From Lachnospiraceae bacterium UBA3814 (lineage in GTDB: Bacteria; Bacillota; Clostridia; Lachnospirales; Lachnospiraceae), in NCBI GenBank assembly GCA_002368575.1, contig DFEA01000071.1, positions 1 to 22,418 of the forward strand: a stretch of 22,418 bases of DNA. The letters are read 5' to 3'. The notes beneath the pieces are model-generated. The model saw nothing but the letters and a program-made list of their open reading frames with translations, searched no databases and was not told the DNA's origin. The position numbers and the translations under genes were made by a program. Below are positions 6,941 through 14,494 of the stretch, piece by piece. Position 1 is the stretch's first letter; each line of letters begins with the position of its first letter.

Positions 6941-7912
6941 TTACTTAAGTTCTTTTTCCTTAAGTTCCTTTTCCTTAAGCTCCTTTTCAAAGCTCACGTA
7001 CGACTTTATCTTCGGGTAGGCCCTTAATATCCTGCTCTCAAGAAATTTGAGCTTTGCATGGGACCAGGATTCCTCAAATTTTGCCGAGGACCTGCCTAAC
7101 CTCTCAACAAGCTCGGTCATGGACTCCTTTATGCCTAACACCTTCCGCTGATCCGCCCAGACAGCCTGCATTATCTCAAGCCGTTTTGAATATCTCCGCA
7201 GATAATCCGTTTCTATAAGATTTTGCCTTACACGCTTTACTCTTGAGAGGATCTCCTCGCTTGTGGAATAGAGCCTGGAGCTCTTTAACATGCCTCCCAC
7301 CTCATCAAGCAAAAGCTCCAGTCTTTTTATCTGCTTGCTGATATCGGCTGCCGCTATCGTTGCGAGAGTAAAGTCAATCAGATACATGACGAAGATCACC
7401 GTATATATAGCCTCTCCGGTACGTCTTGAATAAAGACCGGTAAACCATTCAAAGAACGGGATCAGCACCGTAAACAGAAGCTCTGCGCAGATCCCCCAAA
7501 GCAGTGAGGCCTCAAGGCAGATCCTGCCCTTGTAATTGAATTTTTTGTCTGAATAGTCCCACCAGCTGGTATGAAATACTGCCTCCATAACGATGAAGGT
7601 AATGTACTCAAGCACTGTTGCAAAGACTACGCCCCCCAGAAAAAGCGCCAGATAATTCCCTCTGAAGGGCTTTAACATAATATAGGCTCCTGCGACGGCT
7701 ACCCCGTAGATAGTACAGAGCGGTCCCATCACATAGCCTCTGTTGGTAAGCCTTCTTTCGGACACGGAAACATAACAGCTTTCCCAGACCCAGCCCAGAA
7801 AGCTGAATACAATGAGAAGCCCGACGATATAATATAATGAAACTCCCAGAACGGAAATATCCCAGATATCCATATATAAGCCCGTAGCCCGCTCGCTTCT
7901 GCTGTCAGGCAT
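6941..7912 (-). CDS. CmpB-like multi-pass membrane protein with C-terminal helical tail
   Basis: The first ~190 residues contain about five membrane helices and match the putative 'ABC-transporter type IV' family (ABC_trans_CmpB, formerly DUF1113). The signature is FLGWVWESCYVSV, then NRGYVMGPLCTIYGVAV. I recognise the family from this pattern; its function is not established and no ATPase lies next to it. Residues ~195-323 form a soluble, charged, probably coiled-coil segment with many Arg, Leu, Glu and Lys. The last 16 residues are a KELKE repeat encoded by three 15-bp units (6944-6988). It ends 24 nt before rnfC and is probably co-transcribed with the rnf genes. The start is unclear: ATG 7912 and ATG 7873 (MDIWDISVLG) both lack a strong ribosome binding site and both keep all helices. 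Confidence 0.8.
   Translation of the reverse strand: MPDSRSERATGLYMDIWDISVLGVSLYYIVGLLIVFSFLGWVWESCYVSVSERRLTNRGYVMGPLCTIYGVAVAGAYIMLKPFRGNYLALFLGGVVFATVLEYITFIVMEAVFHTSWWDYSDKKFNYKGRICLEASLLWGICAELLFTVLIPFFEWFTGLYSRRTGEAIYTVIFVMYLIDFTLATIAAADISKQIKRLELLLDEVGGMLKSSRLYSTSEEILSRVKRVRQNLIETDYLRRYSKRLEIMQAVWADQRKVLGIKESMTELVERLGRSSAKFEESWSHAKLKFLESRILRAYPKIKSYVSFEKELKEKELKEKELK
6944..6988 (-). repeat. Three tandem 15-bp units encoding KELKE repeats
   Basis: The plus strand reads CTTAAGTTCTTTTTC, CTTAAGTTCCTTTTC and CTTAAGCTCCTTTTC in direct succession, differing by one base each. They encode the charged C-terminus of the CmpB-like protein in frame. The near identity suggests recent expansion by replication slippage. 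Confidence 0.85.
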
Positions 7913-7945
7913 TCTGAGCCGCCGTGATCGTATGAGCGTCTGTCA

Positions 7946-7961
7946 AAAGCCCTCAGGCTTT
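7946..7961 (-). other. Small hairpin in the leader of the CmpB-rnf operon
   Basis: On the minus strand, AAAGCC and GGCTTT form a 6-bp stem with loop TGAG, followed by TTGACAG. It lies between the candidate promoter at 8024-8052 and the start at 7912. It resembles a weak terminator, but the stem is short and the T-run is only four bases long, so attenuation is speculative. Confidence 0.3.
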
Positions 7962-8023
7962 AAGTGAATGTATGATATAATGACCTGACAGATCCTGCAG
8001 ATCCCACAGCGGGTATAAATTAG

Positions 8024-8052
8024 ATTATAACCCAAATTTGAAAATAGTAACA
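8024..8052 (-). promoter_or_regulatory. Candidate promoter for the CmpB-rnf operon
   Basis: On the minus strand a perfect TATAAT (8029-8024) lies 17 bp from TGTTAC (8052-8047), a weak -35. Transcription would start near 8017, about 105 nt before the CmpB-like gene. It is back to back with a plus-strand promoter candidate at 8063-8091. Confidence 0.45.
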
Positions 8053-8062
8053 GTATAATTTA

Positions 8063-8091
8063 TTGTTAAACGACGATGTATATGATATGTT
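8063..8091 (+). promoter_or_regulatory. Candidate promoter for the YprB-like exonuclease
   Basis: TTGTTA (8063-8068), a 17-bp spacer and TATGTT (8086-8091) give a plausible sigma-A type promoter. The transcript would begin near 8098, leaving about 60 nt before the ATG at 8158. Confidence 0.4.
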
Positions 8092-8157
8092 AACTTAATG
8101 ACCTGTGAATGACAGCTCTTGCCGGGTCCCGCAATACCTGTACCTGAGGAGAACACA

Positions 8158-9264
8158 ATGAAGATAATAAGATCAGAAGTGAGTATCACAGAACCTGCTT
8201 TCGGAAGGGAAATAAGCCTTTTTGAGGAGCCCGAAAAGCTTCTGTTGCTTGATATCGAGACGACCGGGCTCTCCCGTGAACGATCCGCGATATATCTTAT
8301 CGGTTTCGGTCATCTGTCGGGAAACAATATAAAGACGGTTCAGTTTTTTGCAGAGCATCCGGCTGAGGAGCCTGTGATCCTTAGGGAAGGGCTCTCCTTC
8401 GCAAAAAGCTTTGATATCCTGCTCCATTATAACGGAAAGCATTTTGACCTTCCCTTTCTGGAATATAAAGCCCTTAAATACGGAACAGACTACCCTCTGA
8501 AGAAGCTTCGGGAGTTTGATATCTATGCCGCGATAAGACCTTTAAAGAAGCTTCTCGGCCTGACCTCATTAAGGCAGCGTGAGGTAGAAGGATTTCTTAA
8601 CGCTGCAGGCGATGATCCATATACCGGACGAGAGCTTATAAGGGTATACCACGATTATGTAAAGGCTCCCTCGGATGAACTGCTTTCCCCTCTTCTTTAT
8701 CATAACAGAGAGGATATACTGGGCATGCTGAACATCCTTCCGATGCTTAGATACAGGGAGATCCTTTCCATGACACCCGGATACCTGGGACACAGGATAA
8801 ATTCCTATCCGGGATTTGACGGGTCACAAAAGGAGGAGCTTATAATAGAGCTTTCCCATTCCTTAAGGCTGCCGGCAGATTTCCGTTCCCTAAACGGCAG
8901 TGTATTTATATCCTTTGAGGAAAACAGGGTGCTGATACGGGTTCCTTCAGTACAGCTGACCCTTAAGCATTTCTATGACAACTTCAGGGACTATTACTAT
9001 CTGCCGTTTGAGGATACCTGCATCCATAAAAGTGCTGCCGCAGGAGTAGATAAAGAATACCGGGAACCGGCCCGCAGGGAGACCTGCTACACAAAGGCCT
9101 CCGGTCTGTTTGTCCCGGGCTGTAAGACCCCGGGCTTTACCCTGTTCAGGCCGGAGTATGACTCGATGGATGAGTATATCTCTTTATCCGAGCTCAACAA
9201 AAAAGAAGCGCTGCTTTCTTACGGCACAGCGCTTCTTAAAGAACTCATCGATAAAAGGACCTGA
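8158..9264 (+). CDS. YprB-like RNase H-fold exonuclease
   Basis: The 368-residue product contains an RNase H-like 3'-5' exonuclease domain of the YprB type (RNase_H_2). Acidic catalytic motifs occur in order: LLLDIETTGL (Asp32, Glu34), HYNGKHFDLPFLE (Asp97) and YHNREDILGML (His182, Asp186). This is a DEDDh-like arrangement for metal-dependent nuclease action on DNA or RNA. The C-terminal ~150 residues have no motif I recognise. The ATG at 8158 is chosen over an in-frame start at 8119, because GAGGAG lies 6 nt before it and the extra residues do not resemble the family. The gene stands alone on the plus strand and converges with cheR across 24 nt with no clear terminator. The substrate is unknown. 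Confidence 0.82.
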   Translation: MKIIRSEVSITEPAFGREISLFEEPEKLLLLDIETTGLSRERSAIYLIGFGHLSGNNIKTVQFFAEHPAEEPVILREGLSFAKSFDILLHYNGKHFDLPFLEYKALKYGTDYPLKKLREFDIYAAIRPLKKLLGLTSLRQREVEGFLNAAGDDPYTGRELIRVYHDYVKAPSDELLSPLLYHNREDILGMLNILPMLRYREILSMTPGYLGHRINSYPGFDGSQKEELIIELSHSLRLPADFRSLNGSVFISFEENRVLIRVPSVQLTLKHFYDNFRDYYYLPFEDTCIHKSAAAGVDKEYREPARRETCYTKASGLFVPGCKTPGFTLFRPEYDSMDEYISLSELNKKEALLSYGTALLKELIDKRT

Positions 9265-9288
9265 AAACCTTCCCGGCCATACTGCAGA

Positions 9289-10068
9289 TCAGACCGGCTT
9301 CTGGTAATAGAAGGAATTTCTCCTTTCAAAGCCATACTGCTTGTGATTGACTATCTGCTCGGTGCTGCCTATAAAGAAGAAGCCTCCGGGCATAAGAGAG
9401 TTGTAGAACTTCCTGTAGATACCCTCCTTTGCCTCATCGGTAAAGTATATGAGCACATTTCTGCAGACTATAAAATGACATCCTGTAATATAGGGATCCT
9501 TAAGGAGATTATGCTCCTTAAATTCGACCCTTGACTTGATATCATTGGATATCTGATAGGAAGGCCCCACCTTGGTAAAATACTTTTCCTTAAGATCCTT
9601 CGGGACCCCGGCGATACTCTTTGCGGCATACAGCCCCGTCTTTGCCTGAGCCATCACCTGCTTGTCCAGATCGGTGGCAATGATCTTTATCTTGTTCAGG
9701 GGGATATGTCTCGACAGAGCCATAACCAGCGAATAAGGCTCATCTCCGGTAGAGCACGCCGCGCTCCACACCTTGAGATTAGTTCCAAAACGTTTGATAA
9801 GCTCAGGGATATATTCCTTATCCATAAGCTCCCACTGATCAGTATTCCTGTAGAATTCTGACACATTGATCGTTAAATAGTTGACAAACTCTTCAAAGAG
9901 TGCCTTGTCAGTCTTAAGCTCCGCGACAAAAGCATCATAGCCCTTACACTTATGCTTGGTAATGAGCGTATCTATACGCCTCTTCATCTGCTTTTCCTTA
10001 TAAGCAGTCAGATCGATACTTGTCAGCTTAAACACCTGACTCATAAAGCTCTCATAATCGTTAGCCAT
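9289..10068 (-). CDS. cheR: Chemotaxis protein methyltransferase CheR
   Basis: CheR transfers a methyl group from S-adenosylmethionine to glutamate side chains of chemoreceptors. The 259-residue protein has the N-terminal helical domain (about 1-65), followed by the SAM-binding domain. Motifs are NVSEFYRN (68-75), WSAACSTGDEPYSLVM (101-116), IIATDLD (129-135) and FIVCRNVLIYF. Full length and motifs fit the family. AGAGGT lies before the ATG at 10068. No other chemotaxis gene is next to it; the upstream neighbour on the same strand is the S1-domain gene, 287 nt away. It implies the organism is or was chemotactic, with receptors encoded elsewhere. Confidence 0.95.
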   Translation of the reverse strand: MANDYESFMSQVFKLTSIDLTAYKEKQMKRRIDTLITKHKCKGYDAFVAELKTDKALFEEFVNYLTINVSEFYRNTDQWELMDKEYIPELIKRFGTNLKVWSAACSTGDEPYSLVMALSRHIPLNKIKIIATDLDKQVMAQAKTGLYAAKSIAGVPKDLKEKYFTKVGPSYQISNDIKSRVEFKEHNLLKDPYITGCHFIVCRNVLIYFTDEAKEGIYRKFYNSLMPGGFFFIGSTEQIVNHKQYGFERRNSFYYQKPV

Positions 10069-10135
10069 TTAAAATACCTCTTTTTTATATTTTTTCCGGC
10101 CTGCCTTTACAGACCATATTATTTTCTTCCTGACC

Positions 10136-10165
10136 GCGCCGGTCTGCCCGCGGACCGTACGCTAA
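10136..10165. repeat. Multi-hairpin repeat, copy C (partial), upstream of cheR
   Basis: This 30-bp block matches copy A positions 707-736 at 24 of 30 bases. Both contain a hairpin, GGCCTG/CAGGCC in A and GGTCTG/CGGACC here; the C-G pair at the third stem position becomes T-A, a compensatory change. A further imperfect hairpin (GGCCTG/CAGACC, 10097-10114) lies between this block and cheR. The rest of the 10069-10355 gap shows no supported gene. Confidence 0.55.
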
Positions 10166-10227
10166 CCTTTCTCCGGTGTGCCGCTGACGCCCGGCCCCAA
10201 CCGTATGCAGCTCCTTAACTATAGAGT

Positions 10228-10254
10228 GGCAAGCACGAAATGATCCGGCTTGCC
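10228..10254. other. 7-bp-stem hairpin containing the ATCATTTC motif (minus strand)
   Basis: GGCAAGC and GCTTGCC pair around a 13-nt loop. Read on the minus strand, stem and loop contain GGATCATTTCG, resembling the ATCATTTC end of the dispersed repeats. It lies about 100 nt downstream of the S1-domain gene stop and could be part of its 3' region, but no T-run follows on the minus strand, so I do not call it a terminator. Confidence 0.4.
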
Positions 10255-10355
10255 CTCTTTAAGTACTGTTATATGTTTATGAACTGTTTTGAATGTCTGA
10301 CTTTCCCGCGAAAGCCTCTGAACCCGAAGCCCCATATCCGTTTATAAACGGCTTA

Positions 10356-11597
10356 TCAGTCCTCTGCAGCCTCAGAAGGAGCAGCTTCCTCTGCAGCAGC
10401 CTCTGCCTCTGCCTTTGCCTTCTCCTCGGCCTCCATTTCAGCCTTGCTCTTTGCGATCTCGGCCTCTATATCCACGGAAGCAAAATCCTCATCGTCATCC
10501 TTTGAGATGACAGCCTCCTTATTTTCCCTCTGCTTCTCCTCAGCGGGGATCAGAGCCTTGATGCTCAAGCTGATCTTCTTTTCATCAGGCTTGAGATCCA
10601 CAACCTTGGCGGTAACCTCATCACCGGTCTTCAGGACATCTGAAGGCTTGTTGATATGCTCTCTCGCTATCTGCGAAACATGAAGCAGTGCGTCGATCCC
10701 GGGCTCAAGCTCCACAAAAGCGCCGAAGTCAGTCATTCTGGCCACCTTACCCGTAACAACGGTACCGATGGCATATTTATCCTCAACCCCGTCCCAGGGA
10801 TTGGTGCCTTCAAATTTAAGGCTTAAAGCTATCTTGTTCTCATTTATCTCCTTGATGAGTACCCTGAGCTCCTGTCCCGGCTTAAAGGCCTTTTTCGGAT
10901 TCTCGACCCTGCCCCATGAGATCTCGGAAATATGAAGAAGCCCGTCTGAGCCGCCAAGATCTACGAATACACCGAAATCAGTAACATTCTTTACTACGCC
11001 GTCCACGATATCACCCTCATGGATACGCTCAAGGAGCTCCTTCTGCCTTTTTTCCTTCTCAGCTAACAGAAGCTGCTTCCTGTCACCTATGATCCTTCTT
11101 CTCTTGGGGATGAACTCAGTAATGACAAACTCTATTTCCTTATCCAGATACTTGGTAAGATCCTTCTCGTAGGAATCAGACACGAGACTTGCGGGGATAA
11201 ACACCCTTGACTCATCGATCACAACGCTGAGCCCGCCGTTCAGCACCTCGGCCACCTTTGCCTTTAAGGGCGTCTTGTTATTGAACGCCTCTTCAAGCTT
11301 CTTGTTGCCCTTGTCCTGAGCCAGTCTCTTATATGTAAGAAGCACCTGCCCTTCGCCATCATTCACCTTAAGAACCTTTGCCTCAAGAGTATCTCCCACG
11401 CTGACACATGTAGTAAGATCAAGTCCCGGAATGTTAGAGTATTCGGACCTCGGTATAACGCCTTCGGACTTGTATCCGAAGCTTAATATGATCTCATCCG
11501 GCTTGACTTCGATAGCAGTGCCCTCTACAATCTCACCGCTGTGAATTGTTTTAACATTACTCTGTTCAAACATCTCTCCAAAAGTTAGTTCTGACAT
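10356..11597 (-). CDS. S1 RNA-binding domain protein (ribosomal protein S1-like)
   Basis: The 413-residue protein has four consecutive S1 (OB-fold) domains at roughly 17-85, 103-170, 190-260 and 275-345. The last two are the most canonical (GVVKNVTDFGVFVDLGGSDG and GKVARMTDFGAFVELEPG). The final ~50 residues are an Ala/Glu/Lys-rich acidic tail. Such proteins bind mRNA at the small ribosomal subunit, and many Clostridia carry it fused to IspH. Here the ATG at 11597 lies inside the ispH 3' end, in the +1 frame, with a 32-bp overlap. GAGGAG 10 nt upstream supports independent initiation. An internal ATG nine codons in also has a GGAGAG upstream. It is the last gene of the tetR-flavoprotein-cmk-ispH series. 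Confidence 0.92.
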   Translation of the reverse strand: MSELTFGEMFEQSNVKTIHSGEIVEGTAIEVKPDEIILSFGYKSEGVIPRSEYSNIPGLDLTTCVSVGDTLEAKVLKVNDGEGQVLLTYKRLAQDKGNKKLEEAFNNKTPLKAKVAEVLNGGLSVVIDESRVFIPASLVSDSYEKDLTKYLDKEIEFVITEFIPKRRRIIGDRKQLLLAEKEKRQKELLERIHEGDIVDGVVKNVTDFGVFVDLGGSDGLLHISEISWGRVENPKKAFKPGQELRVLIKEINENKIALSLKFEGTNPWDGVEDKYAIGTVVTGKVARMTDFGAFVELEPGIDALLHVSQIAREHINKPSDVLKTGDEVTAKVVDLKPDEKKISLSIKALIPAEEKQRENKEAVISKDDDEDFASVDIEAEIAKSKAEMEAEEKAKAEAEAAAEEAAPSEAAED

Positions 11598-12447
11598 AGT
11601 TTAAAATCTCCTCAATGATATAATTTGGGGTAGATGCTCCGGCCGTTACACCCAACCTACTTACCAGAGAAAAATCCTTTTCCTTTAGGTCCTTAGCAGT
11701 CTGAATAAAATAAGTATTATTACATTCACTACTACATATCTCAAATAGCTTTTGTGTGTTAGAGCTCTTGGCACCGCCTACAACCAGCATGGCATCCACC
11801 TGCTTTGCTAACTCAGCCGCTTCATTCTGCCTAAGCTCGGTTGCATTACATATCGTATTTACAGCATTTATATCATAACAATATTTGCGGAAATTTTCAA
11901 CTAAATCTTGAAATTTGTTTAAATTAAAAGTTGTCTGGGATACAACGCACACCGGAACATCCCTGAAACCCGCAAGTTTTCGGGCATCCCCGTCATTTTC
12001 CACGATGACCGGAGTGCTCCTGCACCACCCGGTTATGCCCTCTACCTCAGGGTGTCCGGGGTTGCCTGTGATGACGATCTGCTTACCCTTTCCGCTTTCC
12101 TCAGCCACGATATCATGTATACGCTTTACGAAGGGGCAGGTGGCGTCCGACAACTCAAGCCCGTTTTCCTCAATGATATCATAGATCTCTTTTTTTGCCC
12201 CGTGAGATCTTATGATCACCTTTTTTTTAGTATTGCTGCCGGGGTCCTGCTTTAAGGCGCGAAGCTCCTCCTCGCTTCTGATTATCTTCACGCCCTTTTC
12301 CTCAAGCTCCCTTATCACCTCGTCATTATGTATGACAGGGCCGAAGGTATATATCTCCCCGCCCTTTTCAAGCTCCTCATATACCCGGCTTACGGCCCTT
12401 TTCACTCCGAAGCAGAAGCCTGCATGCTCTGTGACCCTTATTTCCAT
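11566..12447 (-). CDS. ispH: 4-hydroxy-3-methylbut-2-enyl diphosphate reductase (IspH)
   Basis: IspH catalyses the last step of the MEP isoprenoid pathway, reducing HMBPP to IPP and DMAPP with a [4Fe-4S] cluster. The 293-residue protein has the three cluster cysteines in family context: Cys12 (GFCFGVKRAV), Cys104 (DATCPFV) and Cys200 (NTICNAT). It also has FGPVIHN (His40), RSHGA (His82) and the GHPEVEG motif (His132, Glu134). Its ATG at 12447 overlaps the cmk stop by 10 bp, and its last 32 bp overlap the S1-domain gene in another frame. In many Clostridia the two are one fused polypeptide; here they are separate overlapping frames. Length is typical of a stand-alone IspH. Confidence 0.96.
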   Translation of the reverse strand: MEIRVTEHAGFCFGVKRAVSRVYEELEKGGEIYTFGPVIHNDEVIRELEEKGVKIIRSEEELRALKQDPGSNTKKKVIIRSHGAKKEIYDIIEENGLELSDATCPFVKRIHDIVAEESGKGKQIVITGNPGHPEVEGITGWCRSTPVIVENDGDARKLAGFRDVPVCVVSQTTFNLNKFQDLVENFRKYCYDINAVNTICNATELRQNEAAELAKQVDAMLVVGGAKSSNTQKLFEICSSECNNTYFIQTAKDLKEKDFSLVSRLGVTAGASTPNYIIEEILNYVRTNFWRDV

Positions 12448-13115
12448 AGGCCGGTTTTCTCCCTGATGATCTCCGTTATCCTCTCCGTCGTCTCGTCTAT
12501 GGAAAGAGCTGAGGAATCGATAAGGATCGCATCATCGGCTCTCTTAAGCGGGGATATCTCTCTTGTCATATCCCTGTGATCCCGTTCGATTATATCCCGC
12601 TCAAGCTCCCCTATATCCGGTGTCTCTCCCCTTTCAACAAGCTCCTTAAAACGCCTCTCTGCCCTGACGTGGGCATCCGCCGTAAGGTAGAGCTTGACCT
12701 GTGCATCCGGCAGCACTACGGTTCCGATATCTCTCCCGTCCATTACGACATCCTTTTCCCGGGCAAGCTTTTTCTGAAGAGCGGTAAGCTTTTCTCTTAC
12801 CCTTCCGTTGGCCGAGCTTACAGAGGCCATTTTTCCGACCTCCTCCGTCCTTATCAGAGAGCTTACGTCCTCGCCGTTTAGCAGGACCTTCTGAACGCCT
12901 TCCTCATGATCAATAGTTATGTCAACCGATTCGCAGGCTTCCTCGATCCCCGGCGTATCGGAGGGATCGATTCCCTGTCTTAAAAGATACAGGGCCATAG
13001 CCCTGTACATCGCTCCGGTATCCACATATATACAGCCAAGAGCCCTGGCGGTATTTTTTGCGACCGTGCTCTTCCCCGCGCCCGCCGGCCCGTCTATCGC
13101 TATGTTTACGCTCAT
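12438..13115 (-). CDS. cmk: Cytidylate kinase
   Basis: Cmk phosphorylates CMP and dCMP to the diphosphates with ATP. The 225-residue protein has a P-loop GPAGAGKST (about 9-17), the conserved DTGAMYRAMALYLL motif, DGRDIGTVVLPDA and the lid region with RRFKEL and RDHRDMTREISPLKRADDA, all as expected for bacterial Cmk. The ATG at 13115 is chosen over one at 13127, because GGAGG lies 5 nt before it and the protein then begins MSVNIAIDGP. It overlaps ispH by 10 bp and follows the flavoprotein gene across ~100 nt that hold a hairpin repeat. The cmk-ispH-S1 order is common in Firmicutes. Confidence 0.96.
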   Translation of the reverse strand: MSVNIAIDGPAGAGKSTVAKNTARALGCIYVDTGAMYRAMALYLLRQGIDPSDTPGIEEACESVDITIDHEEGVQKVLLNGEDVSSLIRTEEVGKMASVSSANGRVREKLTALQKKLAREKDVVMDGRDIGTVVLPDAQVKLYLTADAHVRAERRFKELVERGETPDIGELERDIIERDHRDMTREISPLKRADDAILIDSSALSIDETTERITEIIREKTGLWK

Positions 13116-13140
13116 TTCATCCTCCATCTGTACCGATCCC

Positions 13141-13216
13141 CTCTGCAGACCGCAGTCTTTGGCGCGAATCTCAATCCGCGCCGGTCCGGTCTGCTTTTCC
13201 GGATCGGGTCATTTCC
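13141..13216. repeat. Multi-hairpin intergenic repeat, copy B
   Basis: This fills most of the gap between the flavoprotein stop (13217) and cmk. It aligns with copy A (718-790) over its length, with the same order: TGCAGRCCG, then a stem GGCGCGAAT/ATCCGCGCC (13161-13182), then GGTCCGG/CCGGATC around a T-rich loop (13183-13205), ending in GTCATTTCC. Several differences from A are compensatory pair changes (for example closing C-G to T-A). It directly abuts the flavoprotein stop codon. Confidence 0.7.
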
Positions 13217-14479
13217 TCACTGTACCGGGCCGCCAAACATACCTTCCGCCGCAGAGCTTCCGGCCAACGCTCCCGTAGACCAGGCGATCTGCAGGTTAAA
13301 GCCTCCCGTATAAGCATCCGTGTCTATCATTTCACCTGCCAGGTACAGCCCCTTTATCTTTTTAACCCTCATTGTCGAAGGGTCTATTTCCTTTACCGAG
13401 ACCCCGCCTCTGGTTATTACAGCCTCGTCAAAGCCTCTGTTTCCCGTAACCGTAAAGGTAAGAGCCTTAAGTGTCTTAAGGAGTCCCTTCCTTTCGTCCT
13501 TTGTCACGGAATTGACCTCCTTTTCCGGGTCGATCCCCGAAAGCCTTACCACTGTCGGTATGAGCTTTGCGGGAAGCAGCCCTCCCAGGGAATTTTTGAA
13601 CCTTTTGTTCGTATTCACGGAAAAATCCCTTAACAGCCTGTCATCAAGCTGCTTTTCCGACAAGGCGGGCTTAAGATCGATGACGGCCCTTACGCCCTGG
13701 GCGTAATCTGCCTCCTTAATATGACAGCTGCCGCTTAAGGCAAGGGGTCCGCTCAATCCGAAATGCGTAAATAAAAGCTCTCCGAAGCCTTCATATTTTT
13801 TTACGTCAGCCGTAAATAGCATAAGGGAAACATTTTTTAGCGACAGCCCCTGAAGCTCTCCGATATATGGCTCCGAAACAACTAAAGGCACCAGCGAGGG
13901 CTCCATTTTCTCCATCCTGATACCAGTATCCCGAAGCAGCCTTTCCCCGTCGCCGTCCGAACCGGTAAGGCTGTAGGATCTCCCTCCCGTACAGAGGATC
14001 ACCGCGTCTGACCTTATTTCACTCCCGTCCGAAAGCTTTACTCCGAGGACCCTTCCGTCCTCAAGGATGAGCTTCATGACCTTTTTGTTCAGCATCACCC
14101 TTACGGACAGTCTATCAAGCTCCTTTTCGAGAGCCCTGATAACGTCTGAGGAATGATCGGATACGGGAAAGACCCTGTTTCCCCTTTCCGTTTTATGCTT
14201 AAGGCCAAGCTCATCAAAAAAGCTCCTTACAGCCTCACTGTCAAAGCCGTAAAATGCCCCGTACAGAAACTTTTTATTTGTAATGACATTATCGAGAAGG
14301 GTTTCGGTATCACAGGCATTTGTAAAATTGCATCTTCCCTTTCCCGTTATAAAGAGCTTCTTCCCGAGCTTTTCGTTTTTTTCGATCAGGCAGACCCTTT
14401 TACCGCTTCTGGCGCTCATTATCGCGGCCATCATGCCGGCCGGTCCGCCCCCGGTCACCAGAATATCCGTCTTTTCCAT
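13217..14479 (-). CDS. HI0933/YhiN-family FAD-dependent oxidoreductase
   Basis: The 420-residue protein begins with a dinucleotide-binding motif, VTGGGPAGMMAA, for FAD. It continues with the family signature KLGKKLFITGKGRCNFTN, has GNRVFPVSDHSSDV in the middle, and ends with the second FAD segment GLYLAGEMIDTDAYTGGFNLQIAWSTGALAG. This matches the HI0933/YhiN family (also annotated as aminoacetone oxidase family), whose physiological substrate is uncertain. It lies between tetR (15 nt upstream) and cmk, and is probably co-transcribed with both. The ATG at 14479 has only a short GAAGG just before it. Its stop codon adjoins repeat copy B. Confidence 0.9.
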   Translation of the reverse strand: MEKTDILVTGGGPAGMMAAIMSARSGKRVCLIEKNEKLGKKLFITGKGRCNFTNACDTETLLDNVITNKKFLYGAFYGFDSEAVRSFFDELGLKHKTERGNRVFPVSDHSSDVIRALEKELDRLSVRVMLNKKVMKLILEDGRVLGVKLSDGSEIRSDAVILCTGGRSYSLTGSDGDGERLLRDTGIRMEKMEPSLVPLVVSEPYIGELQGLSLKNVSLMLFTADVKKYEGFGELLFTHFGLSGPLALSGSCHIKEADYAQGVRAVIDLKPALSEKQLDDRLLRDFSVNTNKRFKNSLGGLLPAKLIPTVVRLSGIDPEKEVNSVTKDERKGLLKTLKALTFTVTGNRGFDEAVITRGGVSVKEIDPSTMRVKKIKGLYLAGEMIDTDAYTGGFNLQIAWSTGALAGSSAAEGMFGGPVQ

Positions 14480-14494
14480 ACCTTCACAACAGGC

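Noticed and set aside
9265..9288. Gap between the convergent exonuclease and cheR stops, considered as a shared bidirectional terminator
   Set aside because: Only a weak CCGG/CCGG pairing is present and no T-runs flank it.
10219..10335. 38-codon minus-strand open frame after the S1-domain gene
   Set aside because: It has no convincing ribosome binding site, resembles no family, and its C-terminal half is encoded by the hairpin at 10228-10254, so chance is the simpler explanation.
10338..10351. Perfect 14-bp palindrome CCGTTTATAAACGG just after the S1-domain gene stop, considered as a terminator
   Set aside because: The usable stem is only 5 bp with an AT loop, and no T-run follows on the minus strand.
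13058..13633. 191-codon plus-strand open frame across repeat B and the flavoprotein gene
   Set aside because: It crosses the cmk start, the repeat and the flavoprotein 3' end antisense; no domain pattern and no start signal.
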